Origin: JBBQVS01 sp963792705
GTDB taxonomy: Bacteria > Chloroflexota > Ktedonobacteria > Ktedonobacterales > Ktedonobacteraceae
Length of the DNA stretch: 64,000 nucleotides
Direction: 5' to 3'
Assembly (NCBI GenBank): GCA_963792705.1
Contig: CAWBXD010000001.1
Location: 434,001-498,000, forward strand
Positions within the stretch are counted from its first letter, which is position 1. Every line of letters starts with the position of its first letter. The position numbers were made by a program, and so were the translations under genes. The notes beneath the pieces are model-generated. The model searched no databases. It was not told where the DNA came from and saw nothing but the letters and a program-made list of their open reading frames with translations. Positions 17,261-25,146 of the stretch are shown here, piece by piece.

Positions 17261-18777
17261 TTGCAAAAATAGATTATGTTTTAGACCGTATAACAATGTA
17301 TCGGCTGGTTCTCTATGTGCTAATTGGCTTTATTGGTGTCGCAACCCTTTTAGCATCCTTTAAACTGCTCTCTTTTTCTCCGCTCTGGCTGCTTGTATCG
17401 ACAGGATTTCTGCTCGTAATGTGTTGGGCCATGAATACTATTCTTGCGCGTCTTTTCGAGGTGCCAACCAATATCGAATCGGCCTCAATTACAGCACTTA
17501 TCCTGGCACTCATCATTGATCCCGCCCAATCGCTAGGCTCATTTCAGTTCCTTGGTTGGGCTGCAATTTTGGCAATGGCATCGAAGTACATTCTTGCCCT
17601 CAACAAAAAACACATTTTCAACCCTGCCGCTATCGCGGTAGTGATTACCTCATTTGCAGTCGGTGCATCCGCCAGTTGGTGGGTAGGAACCGCAAGCATG
17701 TTGCCAATCGTACTTATTGGCGGCTGGCTGGTTGTTAGAAAAATACGGCAGGAAGAAATGGTCCTGGGGTTTTGTGTCACCGTACTCGTGGCTACAGCTT
17801 TGCTCGTTGTTGTGCAGCGACAGAGTTTTCTGACAGAACTGAAGCAGTTGTTTGTGCAATCACCGCTTTTTTTCTTTGCGTTTATCATGCTCACTGAACC
17901 ATTGACGGCCCCACCAACAAAAAACCTGCGTCTTCTCTATGCTATACTTACAGGCATTTTTTTCCTGCCACAACTTCATATTGGGAATGTGTACTCTACA
18001 CCGGAATTAGCACTTGTTGTTAGCAACATCTTTTCCTACATTGTGAGTCCTAAACAAAAGGTTGTGCTTCAATTACGTAAAAAAATCAAGATGTCGCCGT
18101 ACATTCTTGACCTTGTGTTTAAGCCCTCCCAAAAGCTGGCATTTCTTCCTGGGCAATATATGGAATTTACCCTCGCGCATCCTGGTACTGATAGCAGAGG
18201 CAATCGGCGTTACTTTACGCTTGCATCTTCACCAACCGAGAATGACGTTCATCTTGGTGTACGCTTCTATGAACAGGGCAGTAGCTTTAAGCATGCATTG
18301 TATAGAATAGATAACCGAACAAGTATGCTCGCGGCTCAGATTGCAGGCGATTTTACGCTACCATCAGACCCTCGACAAAAATTAGTTTTTATCGCTGGTG
18401 GTATAGGTATTACCCCCTTCAGAAGCATGTTGAAATACTTGCTCGACACACAACAGAGACGCGATATCGTGCTTTTCTATGCCAACAAGACCGCAGACGA
18501 AATAGTGTACACAGATGTTCTGAATGCCGCACATACAAAACTTGGCATCAAGACAATTTACACGTTGACCAACACGAATGCTCTGCCGCGCAACTGGTCT
18601 GGTTTTACAGGGAGAGTTAACGAGCAGATGATTCTCCAAACGGTGCCAGACTACAAAGAGCGCACCTACTACTTGTCTGGTCCACCAGATATGGTAAACG
18701 CATACGAACGTGTTCTGAAAGATATGCACGTCAATAGTGACCAGATCAAAAAAGACTTTTTCCCTGGACTTGCATAA
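17257..18777 (+). CDS. NqrB/RnfD membrane domain fused to a ferredoxin-NADP reductase domain
   Basis: 506 residues. Residues about 1-265 form an NqrB/RnfD-like membrane domain with some nine helices and the loop FFAFIMLTEPLTAPPTKNLRLLYA that matches the conserved RnfD/NqrB segment. I do not see an SGAT flavin-attachment sequence in it. Residues about 270-506 are an FNR-type reductase: FLPGQYMEFTL, RYFTLASSP (FAD binding), FIAGGIGITPFRSML (NAD(P)H binding) and a C-terminal YYLSGPPDMV. No 2Fe-2S domain is present. It should pass electrons from NAD(P)H through FAD across the membrane to the outer FMN protein encoded upstream. Overlaps apbE by four bases; third gene of the operon. Confidence 0.88.
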   Translation: MIAKIDYVLDRITMYRLVLYVLIGFIGVATLLASFKLLSFSPLWLLVSTGFLLVMCWAMNTILARLFEVPTNIESASITALILALIIDPAQSLGSFQFLGWAAILAMASKYILALNKKHIFNPAAIAVVITSFAVGASASWWVGTASMLPIVLIGGWLVVRKIRQEEMVLGFCVTVLVATALLVVVQRQSFLTELKQLFVQSPLFFFAFIMLTEPLTAPPTKNLRLLYAILTGIFFLPQLHIGNVYSTPELALVVSNIFSYIVSPKQKVVLQLRKKIKMSPYILDLVFKPSQKLAFLPGQYMEFTLAHPGTDSRGNRRYFTLASSPTENDVHLGVRFYEQGSSFKHALYRIDNRTSMLAAQIAGDFTLPSDPRQKLVFIAGGIGITPFRSMLKYLLDTQQRRDIVLFYANKTADEIVYTDVLNAAHTKLGIKTIYTLTNTNALPRNWSGFTGRVNEQMILQTVPDYKERTYYLSGPPDMVNAYERVLKDMHVNSDQIKKDFFPGLA

Positions 18778-18837
18778 TGATATGGCTTCCTTTCTGAAAC
18801 TCAGAACTGCAATAGCCGAACAAACTTTGCATTAATC

Positions 18838-19004
18838 CTATGCTGTGGGACGGACAACAATCTCGCTCACATCAATATCGGACTCACTCCACGTGCTTCA
18901 ATGACGACTTTCGCTCCACGCTCAGCGAGCAGAAGCGCAGTCGCCTCGCCAAATCCACTACTGGCACCCGTAATAGCAACCACTTTTCCAGCGATATTCG
19001 ACAT
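18838..19004 (-). pseudogene. Short-chain dehydrogenase reduced to its two ends
   Basis: The ATG at 19004 opens a typical SDR start, MSNIAGKVVAITGASSGFGE, with the TGxxxGxG cofactor motif, but after about 38 residues it jumps to the SDR C-terminal tail: read one frame over, the sequence ends DIDVSEIVVRPTA then TAG (18838-18840), which matches the common DVNEIVIRPT end of this family. Some 190-200 residues are missing, so an internal deletion with a frame change has removed the catalytic Tyr-Lys part. It lies 17 bases downstream of an intact SDR gene. Confidence 0.7.
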
Positions 19005-19021
19005 ATCCTCTTGCCTGTTCC

Positions 19022-20023
19022 TCACGATGCGTCTGTACTATGCGCGGTGGGTTGACCGATCATAGCGAGCGAGACCGTCCACAGTTTCTGAGCGGTTTCC
19101 GGGTCAATCGCCCATTGCTTGACGCCATCACTATTTTTGAATAAGTCGGCGTCGTTGGGTACAGTGTGTGCCTCTTGGCCGTCAGTAAGGTAGTGGCCGC
19201 CGGTGTGTGCGAATTCGGGGGCGACTGCCGCGACGAGGGTGGTGGCGGCACCTTGCTCGACCGTCTTGTAGACGAAGACTCCCGATGCCTCGGCCTCGGC
19301 TAAGTAATCTTTTTGCTTTTGTGTGAAGTCTCTTTGCAGTCCGGTGGCGACACCGCCAGGGTTGACAGCGTTGGCGACTATGCCATCGGCGGCCCAGCGG
19401 CGCGTGGCTTCGACCGCGAATAACGAGTCGGCGGTCTTGGACTGTGCATAGGCCGCCTGTGGGTCGTACTCGCGCCGTTCAAAGTGGATGTCGTCGAACA
19501 CAATCGGTGATCTCATATGTGCCGTGGAGCTGACCGAGACGATGCGTGCCTCGCCGTGTTCGTGGGCGCCAACGGCTAGTGCGTCATGTAATCCGAGGCT
19601 CAGAGCGAAGTGACCAAGGTAATTGGTAGCGAACTGCAGTTCCCAGCCTTCCTCGGTTCGGGACAGAGTGCTCGGAATGATCCCCGCATTGTTGATCAGC
19701 AGGTGCAGTGGGCCGTTCCAGTTCTGGACAAAGTTGGCTACCGAGGCTTGGCTTGCGAGGTCCAGCGCAGTAACATACACATGCTCATTCCTAGTTGACT
19801 TCGCGATGTCTTCGGCTGCCTTTGCGCCTGCGTCGGTATTGCGGACCGCGAGAGTCACTTCCGCACCAGCACTGGCGAGTGCGCGAGCGGTCTCAAGACC
19901 GATGCCAGACGAAGCACCGGTGACAATGGCACGAACATTGGTGAGATCGAGACCAGCCACGACGTTCTCGGCGGTGCTTGTGGCATTGAATCGGGTCGTG
20001 ATAAGTGAATTGGGTGTTGTCAT
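19022..20023 (-). CDS. Short-chain dehydrogenase/reductase (SDR) oxidoreductase
   Basis: 333 residues from ATG 20023, which has AGGAGG six bases upstream; longer readings have no support. It shows the Rossmann motif VTGASSGIGLETARAL, LLINNAGI, the catalytic Ser (VSVSSTAH) and a Tyr-x3-Lys (AYAQSKTA). The sequence resembles oxidoreductases of the retinol-dehydrogenase/WW-domain-like SDR group that Actinobacteria carry in number. The gene is visibly richer in G and C than its neighbours, which hints at transfer from a high-GC source. Substrate unknown. The remnant of another SDR follows it. Confidence 0.88.
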   Translation of the reverse strand: MTTPNSLITTRFNATSTAENVVAGLDLTNVRAIVTGASSGIGLETARALASAGAEVTLAVRNTDAGAKAAEDIAKSTRNEHVYVTALDLASQASVANFVQNWNGPLHLLINNAGIIPSTLSRTEEGWELQFATNYLGHFALSLGLHDALAVGAHEHGEARIVSVSSTAHMRSPIVFDDIHFERREYDPQAAYAQSKTADSLFAVEATRRWAADGIVANAVNPGGVATGLQRDFTQKQKDYLAEAEASGVFVYKTVEQGAATTLVAAVAPEFAHTGGHYLTDGQEAHTVPNDADLFKNSDGVKQWAIDPETAQKLWTVSLAMIGQPTAHSTDAS

Positions 20024-20179
20024 GAAAACCTCCTGAAAGAAACATAAGTATTTGTGGTTGTACCAGAAGTTCTGATCTTCGGCTTCTGATTCACACGCCG
20101 CGTAGCAACTCTGGGACTGCCGACAAAATCGAGCGACTTCTGGCCCCTGAGTAAGAACCGTATTGAGGTTCATTTGTAC

Positions 20180-21118
20180 TCAGGGCCTTAACTTGCTCAC
20201 TTGTGTAGAGCGTACCAACTCTTTTGCACTAACCCGTTCGCCTTTCTCAACTAGACCGCAACTTGCCGCAAGTTCTCCCACAACCTGCTCTGGCGTCGTT
20301 CCTTTATCTCGTAGAGGGTCAAGACCCATACCCTGTGTCCTCTTAGAGATACGTTTGCCTTGTTCATCAACAAGAAGAGGGACATGGCCGAAGGTGGGTA
20401 CTGGAAAGCCCAATGCTTCATAGAGCAGGATTTGACGTGCGGTAGAGGTTAGCAAATCGTTGCCACGAACCACTTGGTGAATGTGCATGAGAGCGTCATC
20501 GACGACAACGGCGAATTGATAGGCAAAGATGCCATCTGAACGACAGATGATAAAATCACCAATGGCTTGTTGAACGTGTTGCGTGATGGGACCCATAACG
20601 AGATCGTTAAAGCCAATAACGCGCTCATCATCGACACGAAAGCGCAACGAGGGACGACGACCACTTGCATCATATGCTCGACGTTGAGCCTCTGTCAAAC
20701 GACTACAGGTGCCAGGATAGCGCAATCCGTCATCAGTACCTTGTTGGGGAGCACTTGCCGCATGTGCAACCTCCGCTCGACTACAATAGCAGGGATAGAC
20801 TAGATCAGCTTCTTGTAATTGTTGCAGATAATGCTGGTAGATGTCTAACCGTTCGCTCTGAACGTAGGGTGCATAAGGACCACTACAATCAGGTCCCTCA
20901 TCCCAATCTAGCCCAAGCCAATGTAAATCGTCAAGCATCTGTTGAGTCGCACCCACGCGTACACGGGGACGGTCAAGGTCTTCTACACGCAGCACAAAGT
21001 GCCCCTGTTGAGTACGTGTGAAAAGCCACGCAAGGAGTGCAGTACGCAAGTTGCCCATATGCAACACTCCCGTCGGGCTGGGTGCATAGCGTCCTCGAAT
21101 AGGTGTTAGATTAGGCAT
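20180..21118 (-). CDS. gluQ: Glutamyl-Q tRNA(Asp) synthetase
   Basis: GluQRS activates glutamate and attaches it to queuosine in tRNA(Asp). The 312-residue protein has the catalytic half of GluRS only: YAPSPTGVLHMGNLRTAL (HIGH-type motif), zinc ligands CYC...YPGTC, FAYQFAVVVDDALMHIHQVVRG, and KRISKR in place of KMSKS. There is no anticodon-binding domain, and the length fits GluQRS (about 300) rather than GluRS (about 480). Start set at ATG 21118, where the conserved block begins; this overlaps maf by 13 bases. Last gene of the TPR-rlmD-maf-gluQ operon. Confidence 0.92.
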   Translation of the reverse strand: MPNLTPIRGRYAPSPTGVLHMGNLRTALLAWLFTRTQQGHFVLRVEDLDRPRVRVGATQQMLDDLHWLGLDWDEGPDCSGPYAPYVQSERLDIYQHYLQQLQEADLVYPCYCSRAEVAHAASAPQQGTDDGLRYPGTCSRLTEAQRRAYDASGRRPSLRFRVDDERVIGFNDLVMGPITQHVQQAIGDFIICRSDGIFAYQFAVVVDDALMHIHQVVRGNDLLTSTARQILLYEALGFPVPTFGHVPLLVDEQGKRISKRTQGMGLDPLRDKGTTPEQVVGELAASCGLVEKGERVSAKELVRSTQVSKLRP

Positions 21119-21762
21119 CGCTCCGACCATCGGCACGGAGTATTTTTCCGTCCCTCTTCTGTAGGTATCACGCCAAACTGCGCTAATAATGCTGTAAGTA
21201 CACACAATGGAAGACCAACGACGTTGAGAAAGCAGCCGTTGATACGTTCCGTTGGTTGAAACTGTGAATGCTGAATGCCGTAGGCTCCTGCTTTATCCAT
21301 TGGGTCGCCTGTAGCAATATACGCGTCTATCTCTTCCTCACTATAGGGACGCATCAGTACGGGCGTGGTGCAACTCGCGCTAGAGAGTTGTAGCTTCCCA
21401 CTTACCATCGAGCATGCCACAACGCCTGTGATGACGGAATGCCAACGTCCACGCAATGCAAGTAACAACTCACGAGCATGAGCCGTGTCACGCGGTTTGC
21501 CAAGTATCTGGTTATCGAGTAAGACAGTTGTATCCGCCGCAATAACGAGCCTGTTTGTAGCTTCGGTGAGGGTTAGTGCAGCAGTTGCTTTGTGCTCAGC
21601 GGTCCATTTTGCTGTTTCTTCTGGTGGTCCTTCATAGGTCGCTTGTACCGCGTCCTCGTCGATAGGTGAGACGCCGACTATATAGGGTAGACCAAGCGAT
21701 GCTATAAGTTGGCGACGACGTGGCGAGGCTGAAGCAAGCAACAATGGTAAAAGTAGACTCAT
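21106..21762 (-). CDS. maf: Maf-like nucleotide pyrophosphatase
   Basis: Maf proteins hydrolyse non-canonical or excess nucleoside triphosphates (dTTP/UTP or modified ones) to monophosphates. The 218-residue sequence has LLASASPRRRQLI, the catalytic AADTTVLLDNQILGKP, YIATGDPMDKAGAYGIQ and the C-terminal NVVGLPLCVLTALL, all family signatures. ATG 21762 overlaps the stop of rlmD by four bases (ATGA). A longer C-terminus than usual (EEGRKNTPCRWSERCLI) follows the last helix and runs into the start of gluQ. Confidence 0.92.
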   Translation of the reverse strand: MSLLLPLLLASASPRRRQLIASLGLPYIVGVSPIDEDAVQATYEGPPEETAKWTAEHKATAALTLTEATNRLVIAADTTVLLDNQILGKPRDTAHARELLLALRGRWHSVITGVVACSMVSGKLQLSSASCTTPVLMRPYSEEEIDAYIATGDPMDKAGAYGIQHSQFQPTERINGCFLNVVGLPLCVLTALLAQFGVIPTEEGRKNTPCRWSERCLI

Positions 21763-23069
21763 GATTGTATCCGCTCCAAGACAGTTACACACTCAATGTG
21801 GGCCGTTTGCGGAAACATATCAAGCGGCTGAACCGAGCGTAAGCGATAGATAGGGTGAACATGGCACAAGATATTGAGATCGCGTGCAAGTGTTGCTGGA
21901 TCGCAAGAAACATAGACGATGCTGGCAACGGGATGCTGAACAAGCGCATCGAGTACAACCTGCTGACAGCCTGCACGTGGCGGGTCAATCACAAGTCCAT
22001 CCAAGCCTGCCGCGATATCCGGTAGTATAGCCTCGACTTTGCCTTTAAGAATCTCGACATTCTCTACGTTACGCAGATTCCATTGAGCATCCTTAATTGC
22101 ACTTGCCGACTCTTCAATGGCGATAACTTTCCCAACATGCTTTGCTAATAACAGGGCGAATGTTCCTACGCCACAGTAGGCGTCAACCACCGTCAGCTTT
22201 TTGGCTTGCTGCTCTTGCGAGTTCTCATGGAGAGAAAGTAAACCCTGTAAGACCATCTGTGCCATTTTCTCAGCCTGTGCTGTGTTTGTCTGAAAAAATG
22301 AGCTGGGACGAATACGGAACGTTTCGCCACCAAGAACCTCGTCCATCGTCTCTGTATGCAGATTTAGTCCCTTGTCCGCCAGTTCTTGAACAACCTCCTC
22401 TGGCTGTGTTGGCTGAATAAGCATCTGCTCGCTTGCGTCCCCACATCGAATAAGCACTTGCGGTTGAGGATTGGTATGCTGGCTCAATACACTCAACGCT
22501 CGGTTGATCTGCTCATGTGCAATAGGACATGTTGCAAGTGGCAGAACGTGACGTGTACCACGCGCGGTTAGCCCTGGTTGTCCATTGCGGCTGACCGAGA
22601 AGCGCATATGATTTCTGTAGTGCCACGGAATATCGCATGGCACTGTTGCAAGCAATGGTGGTTCATCGAAGCCTCCAATGTCCTGCAAAAGACGTTGCAC
22701 AATACTTCGCTTCCACTCCAATTGTGCTTCGTAATGCATGTGCTGTACTTGACACCCTCCACAGGTGCCAAAGACAGGACAAGGTGCTTGCACACGCAGG
22801 GGCGATGCCTGATGTATTTCAGTAATCCAAACGCGTGGCGGACGCTGCTTCCAGCGTCTACTTCGTCGTCCAGGACGTGGCATCAATGGAGCTTCAACGG
22901 CGATGGTGACATGTTCTCCCGGCAAGCCAGCAGGAACGGGAAGCGTGTACACACGCCTCTCGCCTGCTTCGTCTTGCTCGACAATCTCTGCTAGCGCATC
23001 GCCTTCTCGTGTCAGTGCTCCAAGTTCCACCGTATAATAGGTAATACTGCGTTCTTGTTGTTCAATCAT
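21759..23069 (-). CDS. rlmD: 23S rRNA uracil-C5 methyltransferase, RlmD/TrmA family
   Basis: The enzyme puts a methyl group on C5 of a uracil in RNA (probably U1939 of 23S rRNA) with S-adenosylmethionine. The 436 residues contain a TRAM-like RNA-binding start, an iron-sulfur cluster segment APCPVFGTCGGCQVQH, the SAM site VVDAYCGVGTFALLLA, GLVIDPPRAGC and the nucleophile/base block YVSCDPATLARDL. Length is normal. The start overlaps the TPR gene by four bases and the end overlaps maf by four. Which uracil is the target (RlmD, RlmCD or TrmA-like) cannot be told from the sequence alone. Confidence 0.9.
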   Translation of the reverse strand: MIEQQERSITYYTVELGALTREGDALAEIVEQDEAGERRVYTLPVPAGLPGEHVTIAVEAPLMPRPGRRSRRWKQRPPRVWITEIHQASPLRVQAPCPVFGTCGGCQVQHMHYEAQLEWKRSIVQRLLQDIGGFDEPPLLATVPCDIPWHYRNHMRFSVSRNGQPGLTARGTRHVLPLATCPIAHEQINRALSVLSQHTNPQPQVLIRCGDASEQMLIQPTQPEEVVQELADKGLNLHTETMDEVLGGETFRIRPSSFFQTNTAQAEKMAQMVLQGLLSLHENSQEQQAKKLTVVDAYCGVGTFALLLAKHVGKVIAIEESASAIKDAQWNLRNVENVEILKGKVEAILPDIAAGLDGLVIDPPRAGCQQVVLDALVQHPVASIVYVSCDPATLARDLNILCHVHPIYRLRSVQPLDMFPQTAHIECVTVLERIQS

Positions 23070-25108
23070 CGTTTCTTTTTTTGCTTGTTAGACTTGTGAC
23101 CACCGGAGCGTTGCTGCTGCTGGCGCAACTGTTCTTTTTGCATGTCGATTACCTGACGCACAACATATACAAGTTCCATTTCTGGGTCAAGTGCTTCGGC
23201 CTCTTCAATGATTTCCTCAGCTTTACTGATATTGCCTTCGTTGATGTAGACCATCGCTTGTGCCGCCATAAGGTCTGCCGCAAAAGGATTTGCATCCAAC
23301 CCCTTTTGCAACATCTTCAAGGCCACTTGATCTTTGTCCTGCTCAATGTAAATTGTTGCAAGGTCGGCGTAGGCGTCCGTTGTGGTTGGGTCAACCTCAA
23401 TACTTTTGAGGAAACTTTTCTCTGCTGCGTCCTGACGCTTGAGTAAGAGTTGCAATTCGCCGATGTTGTACCAAATGCCAGGAATATCTGCCGCCAAGTT
23501 TGCCGCACGTTGATAACTTGCTAAGGCCGCTTCTGGCTTGTTTTCCAGGCGTGCAAGTCGTGCTTTGCCTACCTCAACCGCAGCCTTTTCGTTAGGAGCC
23601 TTGGCTAGTCCCTCCGCTTGCTTGAAAAGAGTCTTCGCCTCGTCAATGCGTTTGTTTTGCGTGATGAATAACTCTGCGAGCAGAACATAGCTGGAGAATG
23701 CGTTATCGGTAGCGATGGCATCCCGCAGAGCTTTTTCAGCAAATGGTAGGTAGCGACTGGTGAACTCTTGTACCGTACCCTTTTCGTCTTCCTGGTACTC
23801 TTCCATGCCCAGGTTATTGTCATCGTCTTCAACGGTTAACTCTGTATACGCTGAGCCGAGCGAACGCAGAATATTCCCACGCTCTTCGGGAATGTGCTCT
23901 GCCGCAAGCGTGAGATACGCGGCACCACGTTCCAATTCTTCAATGATTGATGATTGCTGTGACGCGAGTTCATACACTCCCTTATCATCTGGTGTTTGTG
24001 CGATTAAGGCATCGCAATAGTGTAGGGACTGTTTGGTGAACCATCTTACCTCATCTATATCTATCTCAAGTTCGTCGTCCTCATCCTCGTCGTCGTCGTC
24101 TGTCTCTTCATCTTCATTCTCGTCGGCTTCAATTACGTTGTCGTCCTCATCCTCGTCGTCATCCTCGTCGTCCGTCTCCCCTGCTAACGCTTCCGACATC
24201 GCGTGTATCTCGTCCGCGATTTCATGTAGACGCTCTTCTATCACCTCTGGTGAAAGTTGTAGGGCTTCGGCACCTTTATCACGCATGTCATAAATGCGTA
24301 ATTCGTCGTCTTCCTCCACAAAGCTATAGCTTGCCCAGAACCAATGTCTGCCCGTTGCCTCAAGGACGATAGTTGCGACCGGTAGTTCTGGCAAACTCTT
24401 GCCACTCGCCACGTTCTTCATCTCAAGTGACCAGAAGGCATCAAGTTCTTCGGCCTCTTCATCAAGGCTATCAGTGAGTTCTTCGGCCTCAGCTTCAAGC
24501 GTGTAGCCAACATCAACCTTCGTGAATGCTGGTTCAGCCTCAGTTGCCCATGCCTGACGACGCGCTACCCATGCCTCACTTGTCAAGCCTTCGCGCAGTG
24601 GACTGGTCGATGCGAGTAGATCGTAAGCAGCTTCAAACTCGCCTTCACCCCAGTAACTAAGAAAGTGTTCGACGACATTTTCACCGTCCAATGTCTCATC
24701 CTCGTCATCTTCTGTCTCACCAAACGCATCTAGCCCTAATGCATCGGATAAGGACATAACTGCGGGCATCGTCCATTCTGGATAGATATTACTTCCCTCT
24801 AGGCGAATCAGTGAACGTCTGGCTTCCTTGCGTACCTCTTTTTGAGATGCATAGGTGTTCACCGCGAGCACAATATCTGCTGCCGCCGTTGTCTTTTCTT
24901 TGGCAAGTGCTTTAAGGAAGTCAATTTGGGCCGAATCCGACAACTCAAAGATAGCAGATAGGGCTACCTCTATCTGCTCCTCAGTTCTACTTTTCGTAAG
25001 ATTTGTAGCAATCTGGCGATATTGCGCCAATGTTTGCTGTATCTGTGCATCTTCTTGTGGTGTTCTCTCTGGCCCTGAATTCCCCTGGTTTGGGTTTTTC
25101 TGTCCCAC
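23066..25108 (-). CDS. TPR-repeat protein with acidic tract (paralog 1)
   Basis: 680 residues. Residues about 15-110 form an alpha-helical domain (LKALAKEKTTAAADIVLAVNTYASQKEVRKEARRSLIRL) shared with the next gene. Residues about 145-300 have an NTF2-like segment (VVEHFLSYWGEGEFEAAYDLLASTSPLREGLT), then an almost purely Asp/Glu stretch (about residues 312-352), and several TPR repeats from about 490 to 650 (PGIWYNIGELQLLLKRQDAAEKSFLKSIEVDP). The basic end (HKSNKQKKKR) is the opposite charge of the tract. GTG 25108 is preceded by AAAGAGG. No enzyme motif. A protein-binding scaffold of unknown role; its stop overlaps rlmD. Specific to this lineage as far as I can judge. Confidence 0.8.
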   Translation of the reverse strand: MGQKNPNQGNSGPERTPQEDAQIQQTLAQYRQIATNLTKSRTEEQIEVALSAIFELSDSAQIDFLKALAKEKTTAAADIVLAVNTYASQKEVRKEARRSLIRLEGSNIYPEWTMPAVMSLSDALGLDAFGETEDDEDETLDGENVVEHFLSYWGEGEFEAAYDLLASTSPLREGLTSEAWVARRQAWATEAEPAFTKVDVGYTLEAEAEELTDSLDEEAEELDAFWSLEMKNVASGKSLPELPVATIVLEATGRHWFWASYSFVEEDDELRIYDMRDKGAEALQLSPEVIEERLHEIADEIHAMSEALAGETDDEDDDEDEDDNVIEADENEDEETDDDDEDEDDELEIDIDEVRWFTKQSLHYCDALIAQTPDDKGVYELASQQSSIIEELERGAAYLTLAAEHIPEERGNILRSLGSAYTELTVEDDDNNLGMEEYQEDEKGTVQEFTSRYLPFAEKALRDAIATDNAFSSYVLLAELFITQNKRIDEAKTLFKQAEGLAKAPNEKAAVEVGKARLARLENKPEAALASYQRAANLAADIPGIWYNIGELQLLLKRQDAAEKSFLKSIEVDPTTTDAYADLATIYIEQDKDQVALKMLQKGLDANPFAADLMAAQAMVYINEGNISKAEEIIEEAEALDPEMELVYVVRQVIDMQKEQLRQQQQRSGGHKSNKQKKKR

Positions 25109-25146
25109 AATAGCCTCTTTCTTTTCTATCGCTAGAATAAATCTTT

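Noticed and set aside
20024..20173. Longer N-terminus for the SDR at 19022
   Set aside because: AGGAGG stands directly before ATG 20023 and the extra residues do not match the family.
24033..24293. Plus-strand frame with a long run of Ser codons
   Set aside because: It is the antisense of the Asp/Glu tract of TPR paralog 1 (GAx codons read as TCx).
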